In this document: piece by piece, positions 26,973-36,213 of the stretch
Layout of the letters: each line of letters opens with the position of its first letter
Numbering within the stretch: the first letter of the stretch is position 1
Source of the DNA: an uncultured Umboniibacter sp.
GTDB lineage: Bacteria > Pseudomonadota > Gammaproteobacteria > Pseudomonadales > DSM-25080
Reading direction: 5' to 3'
NCBI RefSeq assembly: GCF_947497555.1
Contig: NZ_CANMGY010000011.1
Location: 1 to 64,000, forward strand
Length of the DNA stretch: 64,000 nucleotides
The notes under the pieces: generated by a model
Seen by the model: only the letters and a program-made list of their open reading frames with translations
What the model was told of the DNA's origin: nothing
Database searches by the model: none
Made by a program: the position numbers and the translations under genes

Positions 26973-28424
26973 ATGATGAGCGATGACTCGCAATTACAGC
27001 AGGACTTAGCCGCGCTACGAAGAATCTTCCCCGCTGAGCAATCGCTTTCAGAAATCCTCTTTCGACAGATTCCGAAGACTGGTCAATTCGATCTAGTCAC
27101 GCCAGCGGTGCAGATGTTCTTGCAGTCCCCGTCGCTGAATGTGACTGGGGTTAGGCAAATCGACGTGCTGGCTTTTAATTTTCTCCATCCGTTGCAGCCA
27201 ACGCGACCGGTTAAGTCTGGGGAAATGCTTCGGCTGATTGCCCAAAGTAACCTTGGCGAATTGCTAAATTGTTATGTTCAGAGCACGGATCTATCACGAA
27301 CCTTTAAAGTAATCACGAAGCGTAAATTCGGCGGGATGTTAACCTCTGGCGTTAACCTCGTCGGCTACTTTAATAGTAGCAGTGGCTTGGGTGAGGATGC
27401 TCGATTAGTGGCGCAATCTTTAGCGCAGCAGGGTATTAATGTTTCTCGCGTGGCATTAGATCATGTTGGTGATCGTGACTCCGTAAAGAGTAGTGATTTT
27501 TGGGGTATAGAGGGACGATTAGCCTTCAGTACTTCAATTTTCTGTATCAGCCCTCTAGAAGTTGAGAGGCTCCGCAAGAGTGGCGCACCGCTGTTCGATA
27601 ACGGGCGTTTAAATATAGGGATTCTTCCTTGGGAGCTTCCAAACTGGCCTGAAGGTGATTCGCTGGATGTGTTTAGCGAAGTGTGGGCAATATCCGACTT
27701 TTGTTATGAGGCATTCAAACAGGCCGGACTCAGGGTTTACAATCTTGGGACACCCCTCGATCAGCCACGAATTCCTGCTAGTTTAAATAATCGATGTGAT
27801 GACGACTTTTCGGTACTAACTATCTTTGATGGCGCGTCACGCGCAAGTCGCAAAAACCCATCGGGTGCAATACGCGCCTTTCGACAAGCTTTTCCCTCGG
27901 GACAGTTCCCAAATTGTCGGTTAAGTATTAAGTCAATGAATCTTGAGGTTAGCGATCGCACGGAAATGCTTCACGCTATCGCTGGCGACGGTCGTATACA
28001 GCTACTCACCGCTAATTTTTCTTCTAAGTTAATGGAGAGTCTTTTCGACCGAGCGGATTGCTATTTATCCTTAGCTCGTTCGGAAGGTTTAGGGCGCAAT
28101 GTTGCGGAAGCGATTCTTCGGGGCCTCCCGGTTGTCGTAACGGATTGGTCCGGTCACTGTGATCTAATACCGGAGGGTTACCCGTGGGCGGTTCGTTATA
28201 AGCTAATCCCAGTGGAGGATTACCCGAAGAGTGAAGGACAGCTGTGGGCTGATGCGGACTTGGATGACGCCTCGGAGAAGCTATTAGCCGTGTACGAAGC
28301 TAGCGATAATCAGCGATCCAGAATCACCGCAGACGCAGCCAGCAAACTATTCGATAGGCGCAATGTAGCTTCCATAGGATGCCACTATTTAAAAAGGCTT
28401 CGAGAGTTGGGAGTAAGCTTTTAG
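26973..28424 (+). CDS. GT4-like glycosyltransferase
   Basis: A 483-residue GT-B enzyme with about 120 extra N-terminal residues of helical character. The first Rossmann domain begins GVNLVGYFNSSSGLGEDARL (about 126-145), a form common in polysaccharide GT4 enzymes. ILPWELPNWPE and VWAISDFCYEAF follow. The donor site is LFDRADCYLSLARSEGLGRN and AEAILRGLPVVVTDWSGHCD (about 363-395). The start is the first of two consecutive ATG codons with an AGAGGG upstream. It ends one base before the following sulfotransferase gene. Sugar donor unknown. Confidence 0.85.
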   Translation: MMSDDSQLQQDLAALRRIFPAEQSLSEILFRQIPKTGQFDLVTPAVQMFLQSPSLNVTGVRQIDVLAFNFLHPLQPTRPVKSGEMLRLIAQSNLGELLNCYVQSTDLSRTFKVITKRKFGGMLTSGVNLVGYFNSSSGLGEDARLVAQSLAQQGINVSRVALDHVGDRDSVKSSDFWGIEGRLAFSTSIFCISPLEVERLRKSGAPLFDNGRLNIGILPWELPNWPEGDSLDVFSEVWAISDFCYEAFKQAGLRVYNLGTPLDQPRIPASLNNRCDDDFSVLTIFDGASRASRKNPSGAIRAFRQAFPSGQFPNCRLSIKSMNLEVSDRTEMLHAIAGDGRIQLLTANFSSKLMESLFDRADCYLSLARSEGLGRNVAEAILRGLPVVVTDWSGHCDLIPEGYPWAVRYKLIPVEDYPKSEGQLWADADLDDASEKLLAVYEASDNQRSRITADAASKLFDRRNVASIGCHYLKRLRELGVSF

Positions 28425-28425
28425 C

Positions 28426-29715
28426 ATGGTGAATAAAACCATATATATTCACGTAGGGCCTGGCAAGACCGGTACCTCAGCAATTCAGTATTGGCTGAAT
28501 AGTCATCGTGACCTGCTTAAGTCCGAATTTGGAGTGTGGTATCCAGCCCATGCTATCGACAGCAATGGTGTGAGTGATGGTAATCGTGCCGAGTTGCTCA
28601 GCATTGACGAGCAAGGTGAGTTTAAGGTTGATGCGGCCAAGATACAGCGCTTAATCGCGCAGTTTGAAGCGTCAAACTACCGTAGTTTAGTGTTTTCCTC
28701 TGAGCGATTCTATCGTCATATCCCCGAGCTCGCTAGATTACTGCCGCAAGCAAGGTTCGTATTTTATGTCCGAAATCAAATAGAAATATTCGAGTCCAAC
28801 TATAACCAAAGTGTTAAGCGCCACGGCCAGTTTAAACCAATTGATACTGAACGCGCGGTTCGATTTAGGGTGTTGAGGCAAGTTGGTGAGTTAATCAATA
28901 AAGGATTGCTTCCGCAGTTGGATCTGCGTCCTTACGGTGCTGAATTATTCTCCGGCGGCAATCTCGTGACGGATTTTCTCTCCGCCATAGACGTTAACGT
29001 TAGTGTTGAAGATAGGGGGGTGAACCACTCCTATTCCTTCGAAGCGCTAGAATTCAAGAGAGCGGCAAATTATTTCTGTTCACCCGAATTGTCCGTTGAA
29101 GTGGATAGAGCTTGCCAAGCCATAGCAGCCGATGCTGAAGGTTACTCGTTGTTGAACGAGCAGACTCATCGGTTACTGAGTAACAATCTTGCTGCGGAAC
29201 TTAAAAAGTTTGTCGAGCGCTATAATCAGCCGCAGCTTTTACCACTGGCGGAGTTTATCGCCACAAAAAGGCCGATGAAATACTGCGAGCAAGACAGCGC
29301 TGATGTGGACTTTAGAAGCATCTGTAGACTAATACAAAAACACGATGCAGCACTTTATAAGCGCTTGCAGAGGGAGTTCATGAGCTCACCGTTAAAGGGC
29401 TTCGTCGTGCAAGGTTTTTCGCGTGCTCTGGGTTTGATGGACGTAGACTCAGTAGCAAAACAGGGGCCAGATTGCGAATCGACGGAGGTTCTATTGGCAC
29501 AGTCAAAGGCGTATCTTGCTAACGCTGAGTTACGTAATGCGCGCAAGCCATTAGAACAAATTCTCAGTCGTAATCGTTACCATAAAGAAGCTAGAAAGCT
29601 GTTGTTTAAATACTACCCACTTCCTCAGGCTCGTGGTAGAGATAAGCTTAGTCGATACACGCGTCGAGTGGGTCGCAAGTTAAAAAGACTGATAGTTAAG
29701 AGAAATGGAATTTAA
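28426..29715 (+). CDS. Sulfotransferase-like P-loop protein, paralogue of 14728-16056
   Basis: A 429-residue protein with HVGPGKTGTSAIQYWLNSH (about 9-27) as P-loop and FVFYVRNQIEIFESNYNQ (about 111-128) as the second PAPS-binding motif. VWYPAHAIDSNGVSDGN, the LEFKRAANYF block and the tail match the paralogue on the other strand 12 kb away. The C-terminal ~60 residues include a helix pair and a very basic end (RVGRKLKRLIVKR). It lies between a GT4 and a GT2 gene with gaps of 1 and 3 bases, so it is firmly in the glycosyltransferase operon. Confidence 0.72.
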   Translation: MVNKTIYIHVGPGKTGTSAIQYWLNSHRDLLKSEFGVWYPAHAIDSNGVSDGNRAELLSIDEQGEFKVDAAKIQRLIAQFEASNYRSLVFSSERFYRHIPELARLLPQARFVFYVRNQIEIFESNYNQSVKRHGQFKPIDTERAVRFRVLRQVGELINKGLLPQLDLRPYGAELFSGGNLVTDFLSAIDVNVSVEDRGVNHSYSFEALEFKRAANYFCSPELSVEVDRACQAIAADAEGYSLLNEQTHRLLSNNLAAELKKFVERYNQPQLLPLAEFIATKRPMKYCEQDSADVDFRSICRLIQKHDAALYKRLQREFMSSPLKGFVVQGFSRALGLMDVDSVAKQGPDCESTEVLLAQSKAYLANAELRNARKPLEQILSRNRYHKEARKLLFKYYPLPQARGRDKLSRYTRRVGRKLKRLIVKRNGI

Positions 29716-29718
29716 TTA

Positions 29719-31455
29719 ATGATACGTCAATTATTGGGCGATCGAGCCGTAAATATTTTAAAGCGAATCCCATTAATACACGGCTTATACACGTGGCTTA
29801 TTCATCATCTTCGTCATACGATTCCTGGCTTCTTTCCCAAGGCGGAATATCGACTATGGGTTAAGTATTGTGAGCCCACCCTTGTACAGCCAATCGATGA
29901 AGCTTTATTGCGCGAAGAAATCGATGTAATTATTGATCTTCGTAGTTTAGCGCACTCAGATTGTAGCCAAATCATAGCTTCCATTGAGCAGCAAACGTTA
30001 CTTCCACGTCGTGTGTCAGTAGTCGGAAGCAGTGAGTGCGATCTGTTATGGGAGTCACCTCAAGGGCCTCAGCCGCTTCACGTTGTTAATTCTAGTTCGC
30101 TGTCGCAAATCGCTGAGTCTAATCAGCGGGTTTGTGTTTGGATAGCGGCGCCGGGTAAGTTAAGTGAGTCCGCTTTGATGGAATTCGCCAGGGCGAGAAG
30201 AGATCATGGTTTTAGCCTAGCGTATGCCGATGAGGACCAATTAGCTAAGCGTAATAGGCGAGAGAAACCATTCTTTAAAACCGATTTTAATGAATTTCTC
30301 CTCAGGCAAGTTAATTACCTAGGTGGCGTGGTCGCAATAGGTACAGACAGTGAGGCTAAGGCCCTTCTGAGTATGCTAATTGAAGCTAAGCTCCCACTTG
30401 ATGTCGCGGTTATTCAACGCTTAGAGGATAATGATCAATTAAGAAGCCAGATACATCACGTAACCAGTGTGCTATTTCATAACCAAGATGATCTTGCGAG
30501 TCAACTACTTACGTCGAACACGCGCTCCAGTGCGCTTCGTCTAGCCAATCAGTCGGCAGCGGAGAACACTAAAAACCAGCCTTCCTTGGGCGTTATGAAT
30601 AATCAATATCGCCGAGCAGACCAACCGTTGGTTAGCATCTTGATCCCTACACGAGACCACTACACGGATTTGAAGCTATGTGTTGAAAGTGTTTTTGAAA
30701 AAACTCGCTACGAAAATTTTGAACTAATTGTGGTTGATAACGGTTCGACCTGTGAAGAGACATTAGCCTATCTGGACGTGCTACGAACCCATGAAGCAGT
30801 TCAGGTTCTTCAATACAGCCTGCCATTTAACTATTCACGAATTAATAACTTTGCCGCCCGAGTTGCGAACGGGGAGGTGTTGGTTTTACTTAATAACGAT
30901 ACTGAAGTCATTTCACCCGAGTGGCTGGATGATATGTTGGGTATACTCGCCATGCCTAAAGTTGGTTGTGTCGGGGCTAAGCTGCTCTACCACGATGGCA
31001 GCATTCAACACGCGGGGGTGAGCCTTGGGCCGGGTGGTTATGCGGGCCACTCCCATCGCTATATAGAGCCCGATGAGCCTGGCTACTTCTATTTTTCGCA
31101 CTTAACACATTCGGTGAGCGCAGTGACTGCCGCTTGCCTTGCCGTGGAAACGGAAGTGTTCTGGTCTGTAGGGGGGTTAGATGAGGAATTCGCCGTGGCT
31201 TATAATGACGTTGATTTTTGTTTGCAGGTTATCAAAGCAGGTTACCAAAACGTCTATTGCGCTTCCGCTGAATTGTATCACTATGAATCAAAGAGTCGTG
31301 GCTTAGACGATACTCCGGAAAAAAGAGCTCGGTTCGATAATGAGAAGGCGTTATTAACTAAGAAATGGCAGGGGGTTATTGATAATGATCCTATGTACAG
31401 TCCTCACCTAACTCGTAACGGTGAAGATTTTCGTATTCGAACCAGTTATTCCTGA
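29719..31455 (+). CDS. Family 2 glycosyltransferase
   Basis: A 578-residue protein ending the operon. The N-terminal 280 residues are a diverged GT-A-like region (YADEDQLAKRNRREKPFFK is recognisable) and the second half is a full GT2 domain: VSILIPTRDHYTDLKLCVES (about 304-323), ELIVVDNGSTCEE, and VLVLLNNDTEVISPEWLDDM (about 388-407) with the N-N-D-T metal site, then GGLDEEFAVAYNDVDFCLQV. This two-module layout with a short N-terminal amphipathic part is common in O-antigen and exopolysaccharide enzymes resembling rhamnosyl- or galactosyltransferases. The gene is followed after 66 bases by a strong terminator. Confidence 0.87.
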   Translation: MIRQLLGDRAVNILKRIPLIHGLYTWLIHHLRHTIPGFFPKAEYRLWVKYCEPTLVQPIDEALLREEIDVIIDLRSLAHSDCSQIIASIEQQTLLPRRVSVVGSSECDLLWESPQGPQPLHVVNSSSLSQIAESNQRVCVWIAAPGKLSESALMEFARARRDHGFSLAYADEDQLAKRNRREKPFFKTDFNEFLLRQVNYLGGVVAIGTDSEAKALLSMLIEAKLPLDVAVIQRLEDNDQLRSQIHHVTSVLFHNQDDLASQLLTSNTRSSALRLANQSAAENTKNQPSLGVMNNQYRRADQPLVSILIPTRDHYTDLKLCVESVFEKTRYENFELIVVDNGSTCEETLAYLDVLRTHEAVQVLQYSLPFNYSRINNFAARVANGEVLVLLNNDTEVISPEWLDDMLGILAMPKVGCVGAKLLYHDGSIQHAGVSLGPGGYAGHSHRYIEPDEPGYFYFSHLTHSVSAVTAACLAVETEVFWSVGGLDEEFAVAYNDVDFCLQVIKAGYQNVYCASAELYHYESKSRGLDDTPEKRARFDNEKALLTKKWQGVIDNDPMYSPHLTRNGEDFRIRTSYS

Positions 31456-31521
31456 CAACTATTCTTCTAGTCGCCTAGAAGTGTGAACTAAATTAGCGTC
31501 CAGCGTGAACGACGAACACTC

Positions 31522-31563
31522 ATCAGGCTAAAGAATTATCCCTTAGCCTGATTAGGATTTTTT
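31522..31563 (+). terminator. Rho-independent terminator of the long glycosyltransferase operon
   Basis: ATCAGGCTAA (31522-31531) and TTAGCCTGAT (31543-31552) form a perfect 10-bp stem with an 11-base loop, followed by a T-run at 31558-31563. It lies 66 bases after the GT2 stop and just before the convergent LicD gene ends. The T-run favours rightward termination. Confidence 0.85.
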
Positions 31564-31581
31564 CTAAGAAAGGCCTTTCTG

Positions 31582-32790
31582 CTAGCGATGCCCCTTCACT
31601 GAGTTGGCAAGAGAGCTCACCACTTCCAGTGCGGCATGAAGCGAAGACTCGAGTTGCTCGACATCCTGTTCAGATATTTTTGCGAGGGCGTTTTTGATGT
31701 CAGTGGTCGAAACTTCCTCCGTTCGAGGTAGGTATACGACATCACAGATATCCTTCAGTGAGTCAAACTCCCCTGACCAGTCGTCACCCATGCCGAAGAT
31801 CGATGCCTTATAGCGAATGATGTCACCACGTTTTTGCTCCCAGTCATTCTCCGCGAACACCGAGTCTACGTAATCGGTAGCTTCGAGGATTTCCTTGCGC
31901 TCTGCAAAGGAGTAGAAAGATTTCTTACCTTTACTCAGGTTAAATTCATCGGATGAAACACCGACAATTAAACGGTCTCCAAGCGCTCTAAGGCGCTTTA
32001 ACAGTCTCACGTGACCAACGTGGAAAAGATCGAAAGTGCCGTAGGTAATGACCGTTCTACTCTCACGCTGGAGCAAGTAATTTTCGATAGGTTGAGCAAC
32101 ATACCGCTGGGCAATCTTGTGACGGTAATGAAGGGAATAGTGGTTGGTAATAGGGTAAAGACCTTGCTGCTTCAGCGCCTCAATTACCGGTAGGAATTTA
32201 TCAAACCCCTGATGCCTTGCCACAATAGCGGTGTCTAGATCAAAACCACTGTTATTGAAGTAGTTGGTTGGGTTGCCAACACCCTTTACAGTGATGGGCC
32301 CAAATTCGTAGGTTTTGAGCGGGTACAGATCTTCAATTCTGATGAATCGCTTACTAAACCACTGCTTAAACTTAGGACTCTTATAATGCAGGACTAGATC
32401 ACCGCCGATGACTTCACGCTTGCCGATGAAGACATCAATTTGTAAGTAGTATCCATTTCCGACAACGTTTGGGTTACTACACTTGAATTGATAGAGGTGG
32501 TCGTGCTCCATTTCTTTAAGCATGATACCGTAGCGCTCTAACTCCGTGGATGCCTCAATTAAAAGGTCCTCAAAGCTCTCCTCTATCATTACGTCAAGGT
32601 CGTCATCCCAGGGGATAATGCCCTTATGCCTCACTGCGCCAAGCATGGTGCCAGAATGGGCGAAGAATTCGATGTCGTATTGATTCATGACATGCTGAAA
32701 AATATACAGCAGACGATAGTAGCCTCGCATCATGCGCTTGGGCAGGATGACATCTTCAATAAAACTGTCGAGAGGGTTCTCTGTACTCAT
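31582..32790 (-). CDS. LicD-family phosphotransferase fused to a TagD-like cytidylyltransferase
   Basis: A 402-residue fusion. The N-terminal half is LicD-like: FFAHSGTMLGAVRHKGIIPW then DDDLDV (about 42-67) is the diagnostic nucleotidyl/phosphotransferase motif. The C-terminal part (about 247-366) is a nucleotidyltransferase: VITYGTFDLFHVGHVRLLKR with the H-x-G-H site (257-260) and RTEEVSTTDIK. LicD proteins attach phosphocholine or other phospho-alcohols to glycans, and TagD-like enzymes make CDP-glycerol or similar donors. Joined, they could make an activated alcohol and transfer it. The substrate is unknown. The gene stands alone on the leftward strand between two rightward operons. Confidence 0.82.
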   Translation of the reverse strand: MSTENPLDSFIEDVILPKRMMRGYYRLLYIFQHVMNQYDIEFFAHSGTMLGAVRHKGIIPWDDDLDVMIEESFEDLLIEASTELERYGIMLKEMEHDHLYQFKCSNPNVVGNGYYLQIDVFIGKREVIGGDLVLHYKSPKFKQWFSKRFIRIEDLYPLKTYEFGPITVKGVGNPTNYFNNSGFDLDTAIVARHQGFDKFLPVIEALKQQGLYPITNHYSLHYRHKIAQRYVAQPIENYLLQRESRTVITYGTFDLFHVGHVRLLKRLRALGDRLIVGVSSDEFNLSKGKKSFYSFAERKEILEATDYVDSVFAENDWEQKRGDIIRYKASIFGMGDDWSGEFDSLKDICDVVYLPRTEEVSTTDIKNALAKISEQDVEQLESSLHAALEVVSSLANSVKGHR

Positions 32791-33070
32791 TATGGCTACT
32801 CTTATCTGGTTAGGTTTTTGCTACTTGGTCGTCACGTGTCAACCTCTGAGGTTGAATTACTGCCACCACAATAAGCCGAATTAGGCAGATAACTTTATCC
32901 GCCTATTCACATTGTCTGATTAGTCTACTTTGTATATTCGAGCGCTGCTTTGTTGCGCCTTTACTAGCACTTGTCTACCAAGCTGGGTATATCAACGCGT
33001 GCTTACTGGTACGAATGAAAATAAGTATAGCGACTCAAACCCAGAGCCTTATACTCGTTGTTGATTATGC

Positions 33071-33109
33071 CAGAACTGCGCGCGCAATCGCTAGTTCTGA
33101 CAGTTTTTT
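33071..33109 (+). terminator. Orphan rightward terminator-like hairpin
   Basis: CAGAACT-GCG and CGC-T-AGTTCTG pair with one bulged base (33071-33080 with 33089-33099), and a six-base T-run follows at 33104-33109. The form is that of a Rho-independent terminator reading rightward, but no rightward gene lies just upstream. It could end a small RNA or attenuate a leader of the GT2 operon. Confidence 0.5.
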
Positions 33110-33255
33110 ATTTGAATGTTGGTGCCACCTAGGCAAACGTCGGTTGCACTGCGCCTCAGTTTCCAACTTAGTGCGTTCATTTTGATGTATTTGACTGATT
33201 TTCGCAGAGAGATATGCTAACTTAAACTAACTTCCCCCGTTTCAGGTGTTCGGTT

Positions 33256-33286
33256 AACTTCAAGTTTTTTAAAAGAACTTGAAGTT
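33256..33286. repeat. Long AT-rich inverted repeat before a GT2 gene
   Basis: AACTTCAAGTT (33256-33266) and AACTTGAAGTT (33276-33286) are perfect inverted repeats. Bases between them also pair (TTTT with AAAG, one wobble), giving a stem of about 15 bp with a minimal loop. It sits 54 bases before the TTG start of the GT2 gene, within its likely leader or promoter. There is no T-run afterwards. It may be a regulator site or an mRNA structure. Confidence 0.55.
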
Positions 33287-33339
33287 CTAACAGTTTGACG
33301 ATGTTCTGATAGGGATTTGCGGTTAGATAGGAAATTCTT

Positions 33340-34146
33340 TTGAGAACAATTGTTTCAGTCGTCTCACACAGACACCACGACGTTTTGATTAACCTAGAAT
33401 CAATAAAAAAACTATCGTCGATGGATAATACGGTAGTAATTTGTCGCGACAATGATCCGGTAAGGAATTTGGAAGGCTACTGTAAAAAATACGGTATTAT
33501 TTATGTGGCGAATGAGCGCGAGTATGGCTTTGCTCATAACAATAATGCCAACTTCCGGTTATACCAGGAAACCCTAGATCCGCAGCCCGATGACCGTTTT
33601 TTAGTTCTGAATCCGGATGTACTGCTGAAGCCAAGCTCGCTGAAGGCAATGTTGGTAGAATCCGAGAAAAAGCCAGATTCTATTATTGCGGCGGATCTAT
33701 ATTTGGATAAAGAATATATATTCCAAGACGATAATATCCGCTTTTATCCTCGCTTCTCGGACTTCATTCGCACCTATATCTTCAATCACCGTGTCACGAT
33801 GATCAATAAGAAAAAAGATCATTTTGAACCCGGTCGTGTGTGGGCCAGCGCGGCCTGTATTTTATTGAGTGCGGAGTGGTATCAACGCCTGGGCGGCTTC
33901 GATGAGCGTTTTTACATGTACTGTGAGGATATTGATCTCTGCCGTCGTGCTCGCCGACAAGGTGTGTTAGTGGCCCTGTGTAAGCGAGCGAAAGGCGTGC
34001 ACTTTAGGCGCAGAGATAGCAAGCGCTTCCTAACGAAATACTTTTTTTGGCATGTTCGAAGCGTCATTCGCTATTCACTGTCGGGAGTGCGAGATAAGCC
34101 CGTATTAACTAGGGTAAAGCCCGAACCAAAAATTAATCGAGGATAG
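33340..34146 (+). CDS. Family 2 glycosyltransferase (rhamnosyltransferase-like)
   Basis: A 268-residue GT2 enzyme. TIVSVVSHRHHDVLINLESI opens the GT-A domain, FLVLNPDVLLKPSSLKAML (about 87-105) carries the metal-site N-P-D-V, and ASAACILLSAEWYQRLGGFD with YCEDIDLCRRARRQG (about 167-210) are typical of the rhamnosyltransferase-like branch. It begins with TTG at 33340, with an AGGA about seven bases upstream. No membrane segment is seen. Its stop lies four bases before the next GT2 gene, so the pair is co-transcribed. Confidence 0.82.
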   Translation: MRTIVSVVSHRHHDVLINLESIKKLSSMDNTVVICRDNDPVRNLEGYCKKYGIIYVANEREYGFAHNNNANFRLYQETLDPQPDDRFLVLNPDVLLKPSSLKAMLVESEKKPDSIIAADLYLDKEYIFQDDNIRFYPRFSDFIRTYIFNHRVTMINKKKDHFEPGRVWASAACILLSAEWYQRLGGFDERFYMYCEDIDLCRRARRQGVLVALCKRAKGVHFRRRDSKRFLTKYFFWHVRSVIRYSLSGVRDKPVLTRVKPEPKINRG

Positions 34147-34150
34147 CGGT

Positions 34151-35062
34151 GTGTTCGATATTGTCATCGCTACCTATAATGGCGAACGATTTCTAAAAGC
34201 GCAGCTAGATTCTATTCTTGAGGTTGAGGGTTTTAATGAGTTGGTTGAGCGAGTCATTGTGGTGGATGACGGCTCGTTAGACGCAACCGTTCAAATTTTA
34301 GAAAGGTACCGGGCGCTTGACGAGCGTTTTGAAGTTTACGCTCACGCAAGGGGTTTAGGTCCTACCGGCAATTTTGCCTATGGTTTGTCCTTGACGTCGG
34401 CCCATTGGGTTTGTCTCGCAGATCAAGACGATGTTTGGTTGCCTAGCAAGCTGGTAGTCATGCGTCGCGAACTTGAAAGTTTGCCTCCAGACAGTCCAGC
34501 TGCTTTGTTTTCCGACCTCGTGGTTGTGAATCAAGAATTGCGGGAAATATCCCCGTCCTACTTCACTCATTGTGCAATCTCTCCTGAGCGCGCGACATCG
34601 CTTAATCAGCTCGCTCAGCAAAATGTAGTCTCGGGCTGTACAATGGTAGTCAATCGTCAACTCATTGACCTGGCTCTCCCTGTCCCTTCCTCAGCGTGTA
34701 TGCATGATTGGTGGTTAGCGCTGGTTGCGCGTAGTTTTGGACAGCTGAAGTTTGTTGATCAGCCGCTGGTGCTCTATCGACAGCATGATAACAATGCCGT
34801 CGGCGCGCCGAATGTCAGTATGATCTCCCGGTTAATGAGCAAAGGCTATCTGCGCAAAGTAATTGACAACTTTTGGGCTTCGGTTGATCAAGCCCAATCG
34901 CTGAGTCAGCAATATGGCGAATCGACGAAGCACATTGAATTATTGCGTAGTAATGCGAGTTTTACTAAACGCCTACGTTTTATTTTGAACGGCGGGATTT
35001 TGCGCTCCTCATGGTATGCCAGATTGTTCTTTTCAGTTGTCGTGTTGCTTGGTCGTGTGTAG
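34151..35062 (+). CDS. Family 2 glycosyltransferase
   Basis: A 303-residue GT2 enzyme. FDIVIATYNGERFLKAQLDS starts the GT-A domain, VIVVDDGSLDATVQIL gives the D-D-G-S block, WVCLADQDDVWLPSKL (about 87-102) the D-Q-D-D metal site, and MHDWWLALVARSFG the acceptor region. The layout is that of rhamnosyl- and similar O-antigen glycosyltransferases. GTG start at 34151 has GAGGA seven bases upstream. cysD follows after 165 bases, where a new promoter may lie. Confidence 0.85.
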   Translation: MFDIVIATYNGERFLKAQLDSILEVEGFNELVERVIVVDDGSLDATVQILERYRALDERFEVYAHARGLGPTGNFAYGLSLTSAHWVCLADQDDVWLPSKLVVMRRELESLPPDSPAALFSDLVVVNQELREISPSYFTHCAISPERATSLNQLAQQNVVSGCTMVVNRQLIDLALPVPSSACMHDWWLALVARSFGQLKFVDQPLVLYRQHDNNAVGAPNVSMISRLMSKGYLRKVIDNFWASVDQAQSLSQQYGESTKHIELLRSNASFTKRLRFILNGGILRSSWYARLFFSVVVLLGRV

Positions 35063-35227
35063 GCAGGACTAACTGCAAAGGCCTAGACTGAATCTTCTCC
35101 CTGAACGCTACTTCACGCGCCAAAAGGTATTATTTGGCAGTGAAATGGTGAACTCTGAACTAGTATCATTTCTCGAGTTCCTATAAAATCCGCCTAACTG
35201 TAATTTAATGCTTAACTGGGGAGAACC

Positions 35228-36142
35228 ATGCAGTCATCTAAAGAGCGAATTACGCATCTTAGGCAGCTAGAAGCCGAATCAATTTTTATTTTTCGTGAAG
35301 TAGCGGCTGAATTTGATAATCCCGTCATGCTGTACTCCGTGGGTAAGGACTCTTCTGTTCTCCTCCATTTGGCTCGAAAAGCGTTTTTCCCGGGCAAAAT
35401 TCCGTTCCCACTCATGCACGTTGATACCACTTGGAAATTCCAAGAGATGATCGCATTCCGTGATCGAGTCGCGAAAGAGTATGGCTGTGACTTGCTAGTT
35501 CATAGTAATCCTGAGGCCGTTGAGGCGGGTATTAATCCATTTGATCATGGTAGTTCAACACATACTGATATCTGGAAAACTCAGGGGCTTAAGCAAGCAC
35601 TTGATAAATATGGGTTTGATGCTGCCTTTGGCGGCGCTCGTCGCGATGAAGAGAAGTCCCGAGCTAAGGAGCGTGTTTATTCGTTCCGCGATGCCAAGCA
35701 CCGTTGGAATCCAAAGGTGCAACGCCCAGAACTTTGGGATACCTATAACGCGAAGATCAATAAAGGCGAAAGCATTCGAGTATTCCCGCTGTCAAACTGG
35801 ACGGAGCTTGATATTTGGCAATACATCTATCTCGAGAATATTGATATCCCTTCATTGTATTTTTCGAAGGAGCGTCCAGTCGTTGAGCGTGACGGCATGC
35901 TGATTATGGTAGACGATGAAAGAATGCCACTACATGAAGGCGAAAAGCCGGAAATGAAGAGCGTACGTTTCAGAACGCTTGGCTGCTACCCCCTAACGGG
36001 TGCAGTAGAATCTTCTGCTGCAACGTTGCCTGAGGTTATTCAGGAAATGTTATTAACAACCACTTCCGAGCGACAAGGTCGCGCCATTGATCACGATTCA
36101 TCGGGTTCAATGGAGAAGAAGAAAATGGAAGGTTACTTCTAA
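35228..36142 (+). CDS. cysD: Sulfate adenylyltransferase subunit 2
   Basis: Makes APS from ATP and sulfate together with CysN. The 304-residue protein aligns with E. coli CysD from memory: PP-loop [20 protein letters not shown] (about 33-52), [36 protein letters not shown] and the C-terminal [18 protein letters not shown]. Length is normal. The ATG has GGGAGA upstream. It is followed by cysN after 71 bases that contain a hairpin. No assimilatory reductase genes (cysH, cysI, cysJ) are near, so the APS probably feeds PAPS-dependent sulfation. Confidence 0.97.
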   Translation: MQSSKERITHLRQLEAESIFIFREVAAEFDNPVMLYSVGKDSSVLLHLARKAFFPGKIPFPLMHVDTTWKFQEMIAFRDRVAKEYGCDLLVHSNPEAVEAGINPFDHGSSTHTDIWKTQGLKQALDKYGFDAAFGGARRDEEKSRAKERVYSFRDAKHRWNPKVQRPELWDTYNAKINKGESIRVFPLSNWTELDIWQYIYLENIDIPSLYFSKERPVVERDGMLIMVDDERMPLHEGEKPEMKSVRFRTLGCYPLTGAVESSAATLPEVIQEMLLTTTSERQGRAIDHDSSGSMEKKKMEGYF

Positions 36143-36147
36143 TCGTT

Positions 36148-36172
36148 GCTAACAGCTAAAGCGACTGTTAGC
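36148..36172 (+). other. Intercistronic hairpin between cysD and cysN
   Basis: GCTAACAG and CTGTTAGC form a perfect 8-bp stem with a 9-base loop, six bases after the cysD stop. No T-run follows, so it more likely stabilises the cysD message or modulates read-through than terminates it. Confidence 0.5.
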
Positions 36173-36213
36173 CGGTAAATGGTTAGGAAAATATAAAATT
36201 TTAGGACGTTGTA

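Larger units (their letters stand above)
32791..33339. other. 549-base intergenic region with two hairpins
   Basis: No supported gene. It should hold the promoters of the divergent LicD-fusion and GT2 genes. Two structured sites, listed separately, stand out: a terminator-like hairpin at 33071-33109 and a long AT-rich hairpin at 33256-33286. A weak promoter-like pair (TTGTCT at 32912, TATATT at 32933, spacing 15) lies upstream of the first hairpin. Confidence 0.5.

Noticed and set aside
31567-31580. 14-base palindrome AGAAAGGCCTTTCT next to the LicD-fusion stop.
   Set aside because: It has no loop and no following T-run on the leftward strand, so it is not supported as a terminator.
35520-35903. 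A 127-codon rightward frame inside cysD.
   Set aside because: It overlaps conserved CysD sequence in another frame and matches no family.
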